DNA of 64,000 bases, taken from assembly GCF_000247695.1 (NCBI RefSeq), contig NW_004624781.1, forward strand, positions 12,507,468-12,571,467. The letters are read 5' to 3'. Shown piece after piece: positions 22,246-32,222 of this stretch. How positions within the stretch are numbered: the first letter of the stretch is position 1; the number at the start of each line of letters is the position of its first letter. Source of the stretch: Heterocephalus glaber. Lineage: Eukaryota > Chordata > Mammalia > Rodentia > Bathyergidae. The notes below the pieces were generated by a model. That model made no database searches. It was not told where the DNA came from and saw only the letters and a program-made list of their open reading frames with translations. The position numbers and the translations under genes were made by a program.

Positions 22246-22584
22246 GAGAAAACAAAACAGAACCAAAAATCTACAGAACTCAATAAGCACTTTTCTAATG
22301 AATATACAGGAAACACCTGAAAGAAAATTGATCTTCCCAGGTGACATATTCCAGCTAGCTCCCCTTTCTACTCATATCTCCAAGGCCGATCACTTGCCAA
22401 ACTGTACATGGGGCCTCACTTCCTCCAGCCCAAGGACAGTGCTCCACATTCTGCGAAGGTTGGGCCGCCTGCTTCTCAGTTGCCCTGCTGCCCCTGATCA
22501 CCACAACTGAGGCCCAGATGGGGCCACAATGTCCCCATCCTCCTTCCCCTCCAGCTCACTAAAACTGACTTGTCCTCACTGTAG

Positions 22585-22690
22585 GGTCCCCAGCTCCCAG
22601 AGGACAGGAATCATGTCTGATCCTGCTTTGCCTCAGCCACAGCACCTAGCACAAGACTGTGCAGGAAATGGATTCACCATGAACATATGC
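22585..22690 (+). mobile_element. L2-like LINE 3' fragment
   Basis: CCCAGCTCCCAGAGGACAGG, AATCATGTCTGATCCTG and CACAGCACCTAGCACAAG match the order of the L2 3' end. Confidence 0.6.
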
Positions 22691-22932
22691 CAAGTGAACA
22701 GTTATCTCAGGGCCACACCCACCCCACCCACCCAGCTCTAGCTCTGGAGTTTTAGAAATGCGGTTCCTAGAGCTGACAGACTGAGACTCCCCAAAGCAAA
22801 CCATACACAAAGACTTCAACCCACAGAGCTGAAGCTAATTGACATCCAAACAATATTAAAGGTATCAATTTTACTGAACAAACTTTCTCTGAAGTACGGT
22901 AATAGGAGATGGGATTTGGAGGCATGTTAAAG

Positions 22933-23162
22933 AGCAAATAAATACATGAAAACATGTTCAATACCACTGGTCATTCAAGAAATTAAAACAACCCTGAGAT
23001 TCCATCTCACCCCAGAAAGAGCGGCCATTATCAAGAAATCAACCAGTAACAAATGCTGATGAGGCTGTGGGGGAAAAAGGAACCCTTCCCCCCTGTTGGT
23101 AGGAGTGTAAATTGGAGCAACCACTATGGAAAGCAGTATGGAGATTCCTCAAAAAACTAAAA
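22933..23162 (+). mobile_element. L1 ORF2 fragment (C-terminal region), sense
   Basis: Conceptual pieces MKTCSIPLVIQE-, [18 protein letters not shown] and an ...EATCGGK- remnant correspond to the last third of ORF2. The fragment stops at 23162 and is followed by a more 5' part of ORF2, so the copy is rearranged. Confidence 0.8.
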
Positions 23163-24481
23163 CAAAAGGTCCCACCTAGAATAGCAAAAGCAATTCTAGG
23201 CAACAGAGACATGGCTGGGGGTATCACATTCCCCAACTTGAAACTATACTACAAAGCTACGTGATAAAAACAGCATGGTACTGGCAAAGAAACAGACCCA
23301 AGGATCAGTGGAATAAATTAGAAGATACAGAAATAACTTCAGACATACTCAGCCACCTCATCTTTGACAAAGGAGCCAACCACCCTCATTGGAGGAAAGA
23401 TAGGCTATTGAATAAATGGTGTTAGAAAAGCTGGATTTCAACCTACCAAAGATTAAAACCAGACCCATACCAACACCATGCATTAAACTAAAATCGAAGT
23501 GGATTAAAGATCTAAATATTAAGACAGAAACACTAAACTTGCTGGAAGATAAGTTAGGTAGAACTCTTGAAGACGTTGGCATAGGAAAAGACTTTATGAA
23601 CAAAACCTCAGTGGCACGGGAACTAGCACAAAGAATCAACAACTGGGATCTCATCTTATTAAAAAGCTTCTGCACTGCAAGAGAAACCACCAACAGAGCT
23701 AAGAGACAACCTACAATGTGGGAAAAAAATTTTAACAGCTTTAACTCAGACAAAGGTCTACTATCTAGAATATATAAAGCATTGAAAAAAATCAGGCCCC
23801 CCAAATTCAAAGACTCAATTCAAAATGGGCATCTGAAATGAACACACATTTCTCAGACAAAGAAGTAAAAGCAGCAAAGAAATATGTGAAAAAATGTTCA
23901 TCATCACTGGTCATTCAAGAGATGCAGATGAAAACAACACTGAGATTCCACCTCACCCCAGAAAGAATGGCTGCTATCAAGAAATCAACCAATAACAAAT
24001 GCTGGCAGGGCTGTGGGGAGAAAGGAACCCTTCTCCATTGTTGGTGGGAGTGCCGACTGGTGCAACCACCGTGGAAATCAGTATGGAGATACCTCAGTGA
24101 ACTAGGCTTAGAGGTCTCATATGACCCAGCTATTCCCCTGCTGGGTATCTTCCCAAAAGAATTAAAAGAATCATACCACAGCGATATATGTGTACCCATG
24201 TTCATAGTGGCACAGTTTGTAATAGCTAAAGCTTGGAAACAGCCCAAGTGCCCATCAACTTGAAACTGAATAAAGAAGATGTGGTTTTTTTATAAAATGG
24301 AGTACTACTCAGCCATAAAGAATGAGAAACTAGAGACATTTATAGCTAAATGGATGCATATTGAGGCCATACTCTTAAATGGAATAAATAGGACACACAT
24401 GGGTAATTACCGAATAGTTTCTCTGGTGTGAGAAACTGACAGTGTAAATAAGGATTAAAATTATTAAAGTGAATAATTGAA
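23163..24481 (+). mobile_element. L1 ORF2 3' third, partly open, plus start of 3' UTR
   Basis: LINE-1 ORF2 encodes the endonuclease/reverse transcriptase of the retrotransposon; only the C-terminal segment is here. Open pieces at 23416-23841 and 23838-24263 carry KSKWIKDLNIKTETLNLLED, WDLILLKSFCTARETT, HLTPERMAAIKKSTNNKCWQ, CGEKGTLLHCWWECRLVQP (the Cys/His motif), DPAIPLLGIFPKE and AKAWKQPKCPST. The two frames are offset by a single frameshift near 23838, so no complete protein is possible. The 3' UTR begins at 24264. Confidence 0.93.
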
Positions 24482-24570
24482 GGGCCGGGGATTTAGCTCA
24501 GTGGTTTCACTGCCTGCTGCGCAAGCGCAAGGAACTGAGATGGATCCCTGGTACCAAAAAAAAAAAAAAA
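24482..24570 (+). mobile_element. ID-type SINE inserted in the L1 3' UTR
   Basis: GGGCCGGGGATTTAGCTCAG body and A-tail. The TSD is gaataattga at 24471-24480 versus gaataactga after the tail (one mismatch). Confidence 0.93.
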
Positions 24571-24845
24571 AGAATAACTGATAATTTGAAATATTAAAAG
24601 GTCCAAAGGTGTAGGGATGGTGGGACAGGAAGGGGAAAGGAAAGAAGGGAAAGGAAAAATTATGAGAAAAGAAAAAAAATGGAAACAAAATCTATATAAG
24701 TAAGGAAGGGTGGAGCAGGTGAAGGGTGCACAGGGAATGAGAGAGAAAATAAGAAGCAAGATATATGATGTACAAGTACAAGCACCCAATGACAAATGTA
24801 AATGTATTATATACCTAAAATGTACCAATAAAAGAATTTTTAAAA
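24571..24845 (+). mobile_element. Remainder of the L1 3' UTR after the SINE
   Basis: G/A-rich tract, then CAAGATATATGATGTACAAG ... ATGTACCAATAAAAGAATTT at the 3' end. It continues the L1 at 23163-24481. Confidence 0.85.
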
Positions 24846-25405
24846 AAGGTCCCATTTGGCCTATTCCCTCTCTCGAAAGAGTTAAAGTCATCATACCACA
24901 GTGATGCACGCATACCCATATTTACAGCAGCACAATTTAAAATAACTAAATCTTGGAAACAGCCCATATGCCCATCAACAGATGAATAAAGAAAATGTGG
25001 TATTTATATATAGTGGAATACTACTCTGCCATAAAAAGGATAAACTTGAGGCATTTTTAGGAAAATGGATCCATTTTGAGACCATAATCTTAAGTAAAAT
25101 ACATCAGACATACAAGTTTAAATATCGCATTATTTCTCTTGTGTGAGAAAGCCAAAATAAGTAAATAAGGAACAAAATGGAGGATAGATATTGGGAAGTA
25201 GGAAGAACTTGTTCAAATGGGAAAGGGAACAAGAGGGAGAGGGAGAAGGGAAGGAAGGGAAAAGGGATTTTAGAAAAAAGAGAAAGGGAAATACAGAAAC
25301 AGAGCTTTTATAATTGGGGAGGGGAAGAAAGATTGAAGGGAGGGGAGGGGAATGCTAATGAAAAAGGATTAAGATATATTATGTACAGGTACAAATTCCC
25401 CATGA
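24846..25405 (+). mobile_element. L1 3' end, sense, left of a solo LTR
   Basis: GTCATCATACCACAGTGATG, GCAGCACAATTTAAAATAAC, CAGCCCATATGCCCATCAAC, then a G/A-rich UTR. It is interrupted at 25406 by an LTR and resumes at 25964. Confidence 0.85.
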
Positions 25406-25963
25406 TGCTGTGGGACTGTGTGATTCAAAAGTTAATTACTCCCCTAGATTCTGTTGTAAATTTGATGGTTGGAGTGTGTTTGCCTTGGGACAATGGACAA
25501 TCAGTAATAGGGCGAGGTTACTCAGCCATCTGTTTGCCCTAAATCCAAATGTCCCGGGGCCCAGTATCTATAGGACAATCTGTAAACAGGGTGGTCGTAA
25601 CTGTCAGTCAGGATGTCTGCTGAACATCAGCATGTGACAATGAGCCACTAACCTTTGTTCTTTTTTTTCTGTGAATCCACATGTTAAACCCCCCCCCTTA
25701 ACCCCCTATAAAACAACCTCGGACTCTGAGCCAGGTGCCTCTCTGAGCTATTTTGCTTCGGGAGTGCCGTCTGGCCAGACTAATAAAGGTCTGTTTTCCA
25801 ACGTGGCCGGTGTGTTCCTTCCCGGGTGGTCCTCGCTGTAGCTAGCTCCTTGGAGCGTTTGGTAAGGCCTTGGCCTTGCATTCTGGAGGCACCGCTGGGA
25901 TCCCTGGGTGTGCTTCACTATAGTCAGCTCCTTGGAGCGTTTGGTAAGGCCCTCGGTCTTACA
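25406..25963 (+). mobile_element. Solo LTR of a class I-type endogenous retrovirus, inside an L1
   Basis: The element is 558 bp, starts TGCTGTGGG and ends CTTACA (TG...CA). A 4-bp TSD (atga at 25402-25405 and 25964-25967) fits gammaretrovirus-like integration. TATAAAA lies at 25707-25713 and AATAAA at 25782-25787, in the order expected for U3-R-U5. The 3' part contains a ~82-bp direct duplication (26-bp identical cores at 25844-25869 and 25926-25951). No internal viral genes are present. LTR promoters of this kind can be active, but nothing here shows it. Confidence 0.88.
25844..25951 (+). repeat. Direct repeat inside the solo LTR
   Basis: The 26-bp core agctccttggagcgtttggt+aaggcc occurs at 25844-25869 and 25926-25951. 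The preceding ~28 bp are also similar between the two units, giving a period of 82 bp. Confidence 0.9.
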
Positions 25964-26022
25964 ATGAATATGATCATATACATACTGCAAACATGTACTA
26001 AGAAAAAATAAATAATTTTTTT
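25964..26022 (+). mobile_element. L1 3' terminus right of the solo LTR
   Basis: AATATGATCATATACATACT, GCAAACATGTACTAAG and an A-rich tail continue the L1 at 24846-25405. Confidence 0.8.
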
Positions 26023-27334
26023 AAAACAATGAGATTAAGTTGCCTCCTATTGTGTCACTAGGACGCAACTTTCAGAAGGGAAGCAAGAAAAAATGGCCTG
26101 ACACATAGGGTCAATTTCATTCATTCATCCAGTCATTTATGGAAGCTGGTAGGTTGTAAGTGCTAGAGCTGCAAAGTTGATAGGCAGGAACTTAGCGCCT
26201 CGTATGGGAAAACTATGTGAAAACAGATCATTTGGATACCATGTATAAATGCAAAGGACATGGGTTGGATCTAATGGAAGCCCAAAGGGGGAAACTGAAA
26301 AGAAAATGGTTACGAATACAAGTGCAAAGGAGAGAAAGGATCTTTGTGAAATCTAGAAAAAGGAAGAGTAATAATATGTCTGGGTGCCTCTTGCATTGTC
26401 TAGGGAAGAGTCCTAGCTGGTGGCTACAGGAGGTCAGAGAAAATGTCCCCCTAGGGTAGCCATTTGAAAAAAAAGGCTAGACCCCTACCTCACACTATAA
26501 ATACAAATACATTTCAGATTTGAATCTAAAAAGAAAAGATAGTTCTAAAATTTCCAGAAAAATGTGTAGACTATTTTTAGAATACCTGAGTTGTGAAGCT
26601 CTATTTAATATTATACCCAGATCATAAAGTTATAAACAAAAGAGATCTGGCTATATAAAAACCATAAGGCAATAATACAACTAAGAGTATAATATGGACT
26701 TTCCCCGGAGACTGTTTAAAAGAGAGAAGCTAAGCCATTCTTTCCTTTCTTCTTCATTATCAGAAATATAGATGAAATGCTTGGAGCTCCAGCAGCTATC
26801 AAGGACCAATGAGGCTGTGACTGGAAGCCATGAGCTGAAAGATAATAATATCCTGGAGCCACTTCATTACTGATGGATTACCTACTTCTGCATTTCATTT
26901 ATACGAGAAGTAGTTTCTATTGTTACACTTTCAGGTTTTTGACATGAGCAGTAATTCACAAATTCCTAATTCATTCAGAAGCCATTTCCTAGTGCAGAGA
27001 CGTTTAGAAGCATAGGTATTAAAAAAACAAAAAAACGAGCACCTATTTCAAAGGAGTGAAAAGAAACCAGTTTACACACCCTGCGGAGAAGGAACGGAGG
27101 CACTAAGTCCCCTTCCTTCCACCGCCACCTCCTCTACTCTACCCCCCACCACAGCGACCACATTTTTTCTTACTTGCAAATAAGTTTCAGGAAGAACTCA
27201 GCAGATCAGTGCCCCAGCGCTTTGGCCGCAGTACTCTGGGCTGTACGATTCCTACTGGCTTTCAGTTTCCTCTTTTGTTTCATCACTTTTATTACTCATC
27301 ATTCTCTAAAGGTTGCTTTTAAATTATTTTAAAT
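26023..27334. other. Mostly unclassified, with old repeat remnants
   Basis: 26470-26670 resembles L1M ORF2 (CCCCTACCTCACACTATAAA, ACATTTCAGATTTGAATC). 26740-26960 looks like another old interspersed repeat (GAGCTCCAGCAGCTATCAAG ... GTTTCTATTGTTACACTTTC). No exon is recognised. Confidence 0.45.
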
Positions 27335-27488
27335 GGGGCATGGTGGCGAGTGCCTGTAATCCCAGCACTCAGGAGGCTGAGGCAGGAAGATCACCAAGAG
27401 AGTTCAAGGCCAGCCTGGGCGACATAGTGAGTTCTAGCCCAGCCTAAACTGTATAGTAAGACCCTGTCTCAAAAAAAAAAAAAAAAAA
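27335..27488 (+). mobile_element. B1 SINE, full length, sense
   Basis: GGGGCATGGTGGCGAGTGCC, CTGTAATCCCAGCACTCAGG, GAGGCTGAGGCAGGAAGATC, internal quasi-duplication of the GGCCAGCCTGGGCGACATAG region, then GACCCTGTCTC and an 18-A tail. Confidence 0.95.
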
Positions 27489-27550
27489 TTAGGAAACATA
27501 AAACAGAATAGTACTCTCTCGGACTGTGGAAGTTGACTGTGATTTTTCTT

Positions 27551-27641
27551 TTCTTTTTTTTTTCTTTTGGTACTGGAGATCGAACTCGGGACCTTGAGCT
27601 TGCGAGGCAGGCCCAGAACCACTGAGCTAAATCCCTGGCCC
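27551..27641 (-). mobile_element. ID-type SINE, antisense
   Basis: T-tract, GGTACTGGAGATCGAACTCG, reverse body to AAATCCCTGGCCC. It is flanked by ctgtgatttttctt on both sides. Confidence 0.93.
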
Positions 27642-27769
27642 TGCCTGTGATTTTTCTTATTTTACCTCTGTGCGGACCTGTGTGAACAGGGCTAGTCTTT
27701 TTTTACTGGAGGAAGGGAAGAAAGTGAGTTCTCTTTTCTGGATCTTAAAAAACAAAACAAACCCTCTGG

Positions 27770-28000
27770 GTGAGGGAAGCGCCGCGGACCCCGCCTGACC
27801 TCGGCCGGGCTCTGCAGCAGCTCCGCCTGGGTCCCCGGATGTCCACGAAGCATTGCAGCGAGCTAACGGCCAGGCGGTGCAGCTGCAGAACCCGGCGCGG
27901 GGTGCGCGGGGATCAGGGTCCGGTGCTCCCCAGGACCTCCCTGGAGGCACTCTCCTGGCACACTCCGGATCCCTGGTTGTGGTCACTTCCATCCTTCAGG
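27770..28000. promoter_or_regulatory. CpG island-like segment, candidate promoter or first exon
   Basis: About 20 CpGs lie in ~200 bp (clusters GCGCCGCGG near 27779 and CCGGCGCGGGG near 27892), with high GC. Retained CpGs suggest an unmethylated germline state, common at promoters. It lies ~11 kb upstream of the GCNT3 ATG. Frames of 111 codons (-) and 131 codons (+) cross it, but neither resembles a protein I know. Strand and gene are undetermined. Confidence 0.4.
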
Positions 28001-28580
28001 CGTGAACCAGAGAGGCCTCCGTCCAGGCCTTCCCAGCCCCTCTCCCGCCCACACCCGCTAGTCAGCGAGGCGGCACAGGTGCGAGGTCACAGCTGCCCAG
28101 GCACCTTTGGGAGCTGCATCTGCGGGGCCTGGTGGGGACCTAGGGCCCACGCTGCAACGCCCTAGACAGTCCAAGTTCCGCCCAAGTTCAGCCCGTCCTT
28201 GGGAGACTCCCCTCCTCCCCTGCCTCTGCTATCTTATCTCTCCTGGGGCAGAGCAGTGGGCCCCGTGTTGCAAAGGTGACTGTGTAGGAGCTCACAGTTC
28301 ACACAGGGAAAGCATAGTAGCGAGGGGAGTGCCAGGGCCTCCGTGGGGCAGCCTCACCAATGCCTGTCCTTCTCCGGGAGGCCCTCGGCCATTTCTCTCT
28401 CCCTCCCTCGGCTCCTGGGGAACCAGGCTCTCAGCTCCGGACCTGGACCCAGGCTGGACCCTTGTAGCCCCAGTGTGGCCCCCAGGGGTCAGGTGTCCGC
28501 GTCCTCACTCTGGAATCCTCTGCGCTCTGCACCCCACTCTGTTGTAAAGAACTTCTGGAGAAGGACTGAGCTTCCGTGAG
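28001..28580. other. GC-rich shoulder of the CpG-rich segment
   Basis: GC-rich with fewer CpGs than 27770-28000. The frames of 146 and 78 codons on the + strand are proline-rich and low in information, as GC-rich non-coding DNA often gives. Confidence 0.4.
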
Positions 28581-29271
28581 CCCTGGCATACTTTCACATT
28601 TATTTGTTTCCTTTTATTTATATTTCCCTTCTGAGCATCATATAACGCTCCAGTCATGCAAACATCCACTCACATTTTTTGACGGTGTTTATGATTTTTT
28701 TACACTTAAATTTCAGATCCATTCTAGAATATATTTTGACATATTAAATGAAGTAGGAAAGGTAATGATTATGCCAGAATCTAATAGCAATAGCTTTGAA
28801 ATAAAGCTTTGGACCTTGTAGCTTGAAAATCACACCCGGCCAGTGATTGTGTGGTTGGAATAATAATCCAACTCTTAAAGTGAAAAGCAAACAAGTCAAT
28901 CTTAATTGGTATAATATACAGGATTTTATCACCTCTATAAGAAAACTTCTAATCTTGGCCACATTTGAATAGTCCCACGGATGCTATTTAAATAAGATAC
29001 TCTTGTAGGTTCTAATCAAGTTCCTGTGCCCCCTGCCCAGAAAAAAGCAGGTACAATACTCATTATGGTCTGAGCAATCACACAAAAGTAAATGGCCTCT
29101 TACACCATGCTGATCCAGCTACCCACGTGGAGCGAAAAAATTGTAATTAAGAGCCTAACACACATGTTGGCTCCCTGTGGGAGAATCAGAAAGAAATTAG
29201 AAATCGTCAATGAAGGAAGGTGAAAGGGAGCTGGGAAGAAGCAAAGACACAGTGAAACGTAAAGAGCATTA
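28581..29271. other. Unclassified AT-rich sequence
   Basis: No gene or clear repeat. 28610-28790 reads like an old LINE remnant, but I cannot place it. Confidence 0.4.
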
Positions 29272-29286
29272 ATTGTAGGAGTATGA

Positions 29287-29622
29287 TGTGTAAATACCAA
29301 ATAGTTTCTCTGGTGTAAAAAACTAGAAGTGTAAATAAGGATTAAAATGTATAATTGATATTGGGAAATAGGAAGAAAAGCTTTAAAGGAGTAGGGGAAG
29401 TGGGAGGAGTAGGGGAAAGAAAAGAAGAGAAAAGAAAAAATATGAGAAAAGGAAAAAAATGAAAACAAAGTGTTTGTAAATAGGGAAGGGTGGAGGGGTG
29501 AAGGGAGGGCAGGGTAATGGGGAAAAAATAAGAACCAAGATACATCATGTAGAGGTACAAGTTCCCAATGATGAATGTAACTGTGTTGTATACCTAAAAT
29601 GTAGCAATACTTAATGAAAAAA
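29287..29622 (+). mobile_element. 5'-truncated L1 (3' UTR only), sense, with 15-bp TSD
   Basis: CCAAATAGTTTCTCTGGTGT, G/A-rich tract, ATGTAGAGGTACAAGTTCCC and TACCTAAAATGTAGCAATAC plus A-tail. The TSD att(g/c)taggagtatga lies at 29272-29286 and 29623-29637 with one mismatch. Confidence 0.9.
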
Positions 29623-29637
29623 ATTCTAGGAGTATGA

Positions 29638-30298
29638 AGAAAAGCCAAGTTCAGGCGCTCTCGCCAGAGGTCAGAGCAGGGGGGATGCACATGCCAGAGG
29701 CCAGCGAATTCACTGGCACCCCGACCTCCTCCGCGCCTGTCAGTAAAAACACTTTCTGCTCTGTACTTGGCGATGGAAAAGAACGGGCAACCAGGAAATA
29801 TTCAGGATTTATGCCCAAAGTCAACTTCCAGAGGACTGTGTAGGGCACATTCAACCTGATTCCTAATCTTCAGAAATAATCCCCTCTCTCTCAGTGTGAC
29901 TTCTAACAGCGATCTGGCTTTTTTAGGTCTGTTTCCTGAGTGGGTAGAAGCAGGAACCCTGAGCCCGAAACACCAGCTCTTTCCACCCAGACCTTCCAGG
30001 GTCTTGCTGCCTGGCATTCCGGCCCTGGGCAGAGGCAGAGTTCAGGAATCCTTGTTTGGCAGCAGAGCTCACCAGGGAGGGGAGGAAGCAACAAAAGAGG
30101 AGAGAGGAGGCCAGCTGGGAAGACACTTGCAGTGGAAAGGGTTCCCGGGATGACAGGGGAAGGGCTAGGAGGTACAGGAGACTGTAACAGCACCACCAAG
30201 ATGGATTTGGGGACACAGGATCCTTTAGACCCAAGCTCCACACGGGCAACCCTTACATCACGGCAGACCATAAAGGAAAAATCACTCATGTAAAACCG
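29638..30298. other. Unclassified sequence with overlapping short frames
   Basis: Frames of 108-147 codons overlap on both strands around 29903-30346, which argues for GC bias rather than a gene. 29740-29890 is related to 32070-32222 (see that entry). Confidence 0.45.
29740..29890 (+). repeat. Copy 1 of an unidentified diverged repeat
   Basis: TCTGCTCTGTACTTGGCGAT ... CAACTTCCAGAGGACTGTGT ... GGGCACATTCAACCTGATTC aligns in order with 32070-32222. I do not know the family. Confidence 0.65.
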
Positions 30299-30708
30299 TG
30301 TCCTAGTTACTTTTCTCATTGCTGGGACAAAATACCTGACACCCACAGTTAGAGGGGGAAAGGTTTATTTGGCTCACAGTCTGTAGAGATTTCAGTCCAT
30401 AGTCGGCTGGCTCCAAGGTAGGGTGGCGTAGCAGGCAGGCATCGGAAGAAGAGAAACAGTTCAAACAGTTCGTGGCAGACAGAAAGTAACAAAGTAACAA
30501 GGGATGACCACAGCTCTTTCTGTCCCTTACATCTTATCTGGGCTACTTAGGACAGGCAGCACTCACTCCCTTAATCCTAGTGCCCTTGAGCCTAGCACTG
30601 CACCATGAATCAATCCCAGCCTCACACACTCTAGATCCACCCACCTCTGAAAAAGCCCCACCTATGACTGCAGGAGGCTTTGAGGGGTATCTAGACACAC
30701 CTATAACA
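30299..30708 (-). mobile_element. MaLR-like solo LTR, antisense (copy A)
   Basis: 410 bp, with TG at 30299 and CA at 30708. The 5-bp TSD is aaccg/aactg. Its left end (TGTCCTAGTTACTTTTCTCA) is shared with the copies at 35577 and 43613, and in reverse at 60987. The LTR polyadenylation signal lies on the - strand. Confidence 0.75.
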
Positions 30709-30913
30709 AACTGTAAGTTTCCCAAATGTTAAAAACTTGGCTCTTTCTACGAATATACATTGAACATGTCAAAAAGTCGCCCTATTTACTAATTAATAAA
30801 AACAGCACTATGGTGGTAAGGCTGGTTCAAAGAGCCTGGTGAGAAACTGGATATTTGTAGACATTTATAAAGGAAGGTCAACATTCCCAGGCTAGATACA
30901 ACACTGGCTAATG

Positions 30914-31285
30914 CCCTATGGCAGTGGTAGTGGACCTATGCACGTGTGCCACAGCCAGTACGCAGAGCCCTCTGTTACCTCGTGAGCCAAGGTCTGACAA
31001 ATCATCAGCACCCGTACAGCAGCAAAGATCATATTAATTGTGCGAAAGCACACCAAATGCAAACTTCCACCTTTCAATAAAAAGCTGTTGGTAGCATTAA
31101 AATCTCTGTCATTGCGTTTTTCTTTTAAGACAGAAGCTGTTAATGTATGAGTTGTTTTTCCTCAACTAAAACCTCAGTATTCAGGTTCAATTGCAGTGTT
31201 GGCACTTTGTGTTAAATAAGTGAGTTTGGGGTTGCAGTGTGGGTACTGGTCTCTCTCTAAAAGGTTCACCATCACTGCCCTATGG
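30914..31285 (+). mobile_element. hAT-type DNA transposon, non-autonomous, with perfect 8-bp TSD
   Basis: The element proper is 30922-31277 (356 bp). It begins CAGTGGTAGTGGACCTATGC and ends AGGTTCACCATCACTG; the reverse of the end is CAGTGATGGTGAACCT, so the termini form inverted repeats of ~16 bp. Exact CCCTATGG octamers flank it (30914-30921, 31278-31285), the hAT target-duplication length. The GTGTGCCACAG...ACGCAGAGCCCTCT stretch near the left end resembles vertebrate hAT families I associate with horizontal spread. No transposase is encoded, so movement would have needed a source in trans. Confidence 0.88.
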
Positions 31286-31328
31286 AGTGATATGAAACCA
31301 TTACTTTTGGGGATATCTCTTCCTTTTG

Positions 31329-31410
31329 TTTTTTGGTGGTACTGGGGATCGAACTCAGGACCTTGCACTTGTGAGGCAGGTGCAGTGCCACTGAGCTAAA
31401 TCCCCGGCCC
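31329..31410 (-). mobile_element. ID-type SINE, antisense, recent
   Basis: TTTTTTGGTGGTACTGGGGA start and reverse body to AAATCCCCGGCCC. An exact 13-bp TSD (gggatatctcttc) lies at 31310-31322 and 31414-31426. Confidence 0.93.
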
Positions 31411-31426
31411 TTAGGGATATCTCTTC

Positions 31427-31854
31427 TGTTGGGAAAAAATTGTCTATGTGTCTACCAAAGAAGGTCTGCAAGCTAACGTGCAACTTTACTGAGTTTGTGT
31501 TGTAAATTAATAACAAATAGCAAAATCAAACAGAGCTACCTTCTACCAGATCAGTGCATCTCGACAAGGGGTAATATTTGACACTGTCTGCAGACATTTT
31601 TGGTCACAATTTTGGACTGTATGGGGTATCCACTGGCATCTAGCCAAAGGAGGCCAAGGACACTGGTAAGCATCCTACAATGCTCAGGACAGATCCCAAA
31701 AAAAGAAGGATTCAGCCCCAAATCTCACTAGTATGAAGGTTGAGGAGCTCTGCCCTACATTAGATAACCTTTGAGAGGGTGTTAGAGAATAGGATACTGC
31801 AAAAATAAGCTGCCCATATTTTTTTTTTTTTCCTCTTTTAAAAAACTGTATGGC
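31427..31854. other. Unclassified sequence
   Basis: 31560-31740 (CATTTTTGGTCACAATTTTG ... GTATGAAGGTTGAGGAGCTC) resembles an old DNA-transposon remnant, but I cannot name it. Confidence 0.35.
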
Positions 31855-31932
31855 GGGCCGGGGATTTAGCTCAGTGGTTTCACCGCCTGCTGTGCAAGCA
31901 CAAGGACTCGAGTTCAATCCCCCCCCAAAAAA
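31855..31932 (+). mobile_element. ID-type SINE, sense
   Basis: GGGCCGGGGATTTAGCTCAG, TTTCACCGCCTGCTGTGC and GAGTTCAATCCCCCCCC. The normal GGTACC end is replaced by a C-tract. Confidence 0.9.
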
Positions 31933-32069
31933 TAAATGTGTCTGGAAATCAAGGACCTTCTGCTCACAGGCAGTGGAAAGTTTCTATCAGATTGATGACC
32001 AGCTCCTTAGCGACAGCCCATCCAGTGCGTGATCAGTCACATAGCCAGGTCAGGGCCTTGACATTCGTT

Positions 32070-32222
32070 CTGAAGAACTTGGCAGTTCTACTTTGTCAAA
32101 GGAAAGGAATGGAGAACCAGATCATATCCAGGATTGATTCCCAGCATCAATTTCCAGTGGACCATCTAGGGTACATTAAACTTGATTATTAATCTCTTTA
32201 GAAATAGTCCCTGTGAGAATCA
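32070..32222 (+). repeat. Copy 2 of an unidentified diverged repeat
   Basis: Same order of blocks as 29740-29890: GGCAGTTCTACTTTGTCAAA, CAATTTCCAGTGGACCATCT and GGGTACATTAAACTTGATTA. The similarity is clear but well below identity. Confidence 0.65.

Noticed and set aside
23358..24263. Open frames of ~110-150 codons on both strands
   Set aside because: The + strand frames are L1 ORF2; the - strand frames are their shadows. None is a host gene.
27657..28165. Proline/arginine-rich frames over the CpG-rich segment
   Set aside because: GC-rich DNA gives long frames by chance. Neither frame resembles a known protein; the region is better viewed as a possible promoter.
29903..30346. 147-codon - strand frame, with overlapping frames on both strands
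   Set aside because: It runs into the MaLR-like LTR at 30299 and has no known protein content.
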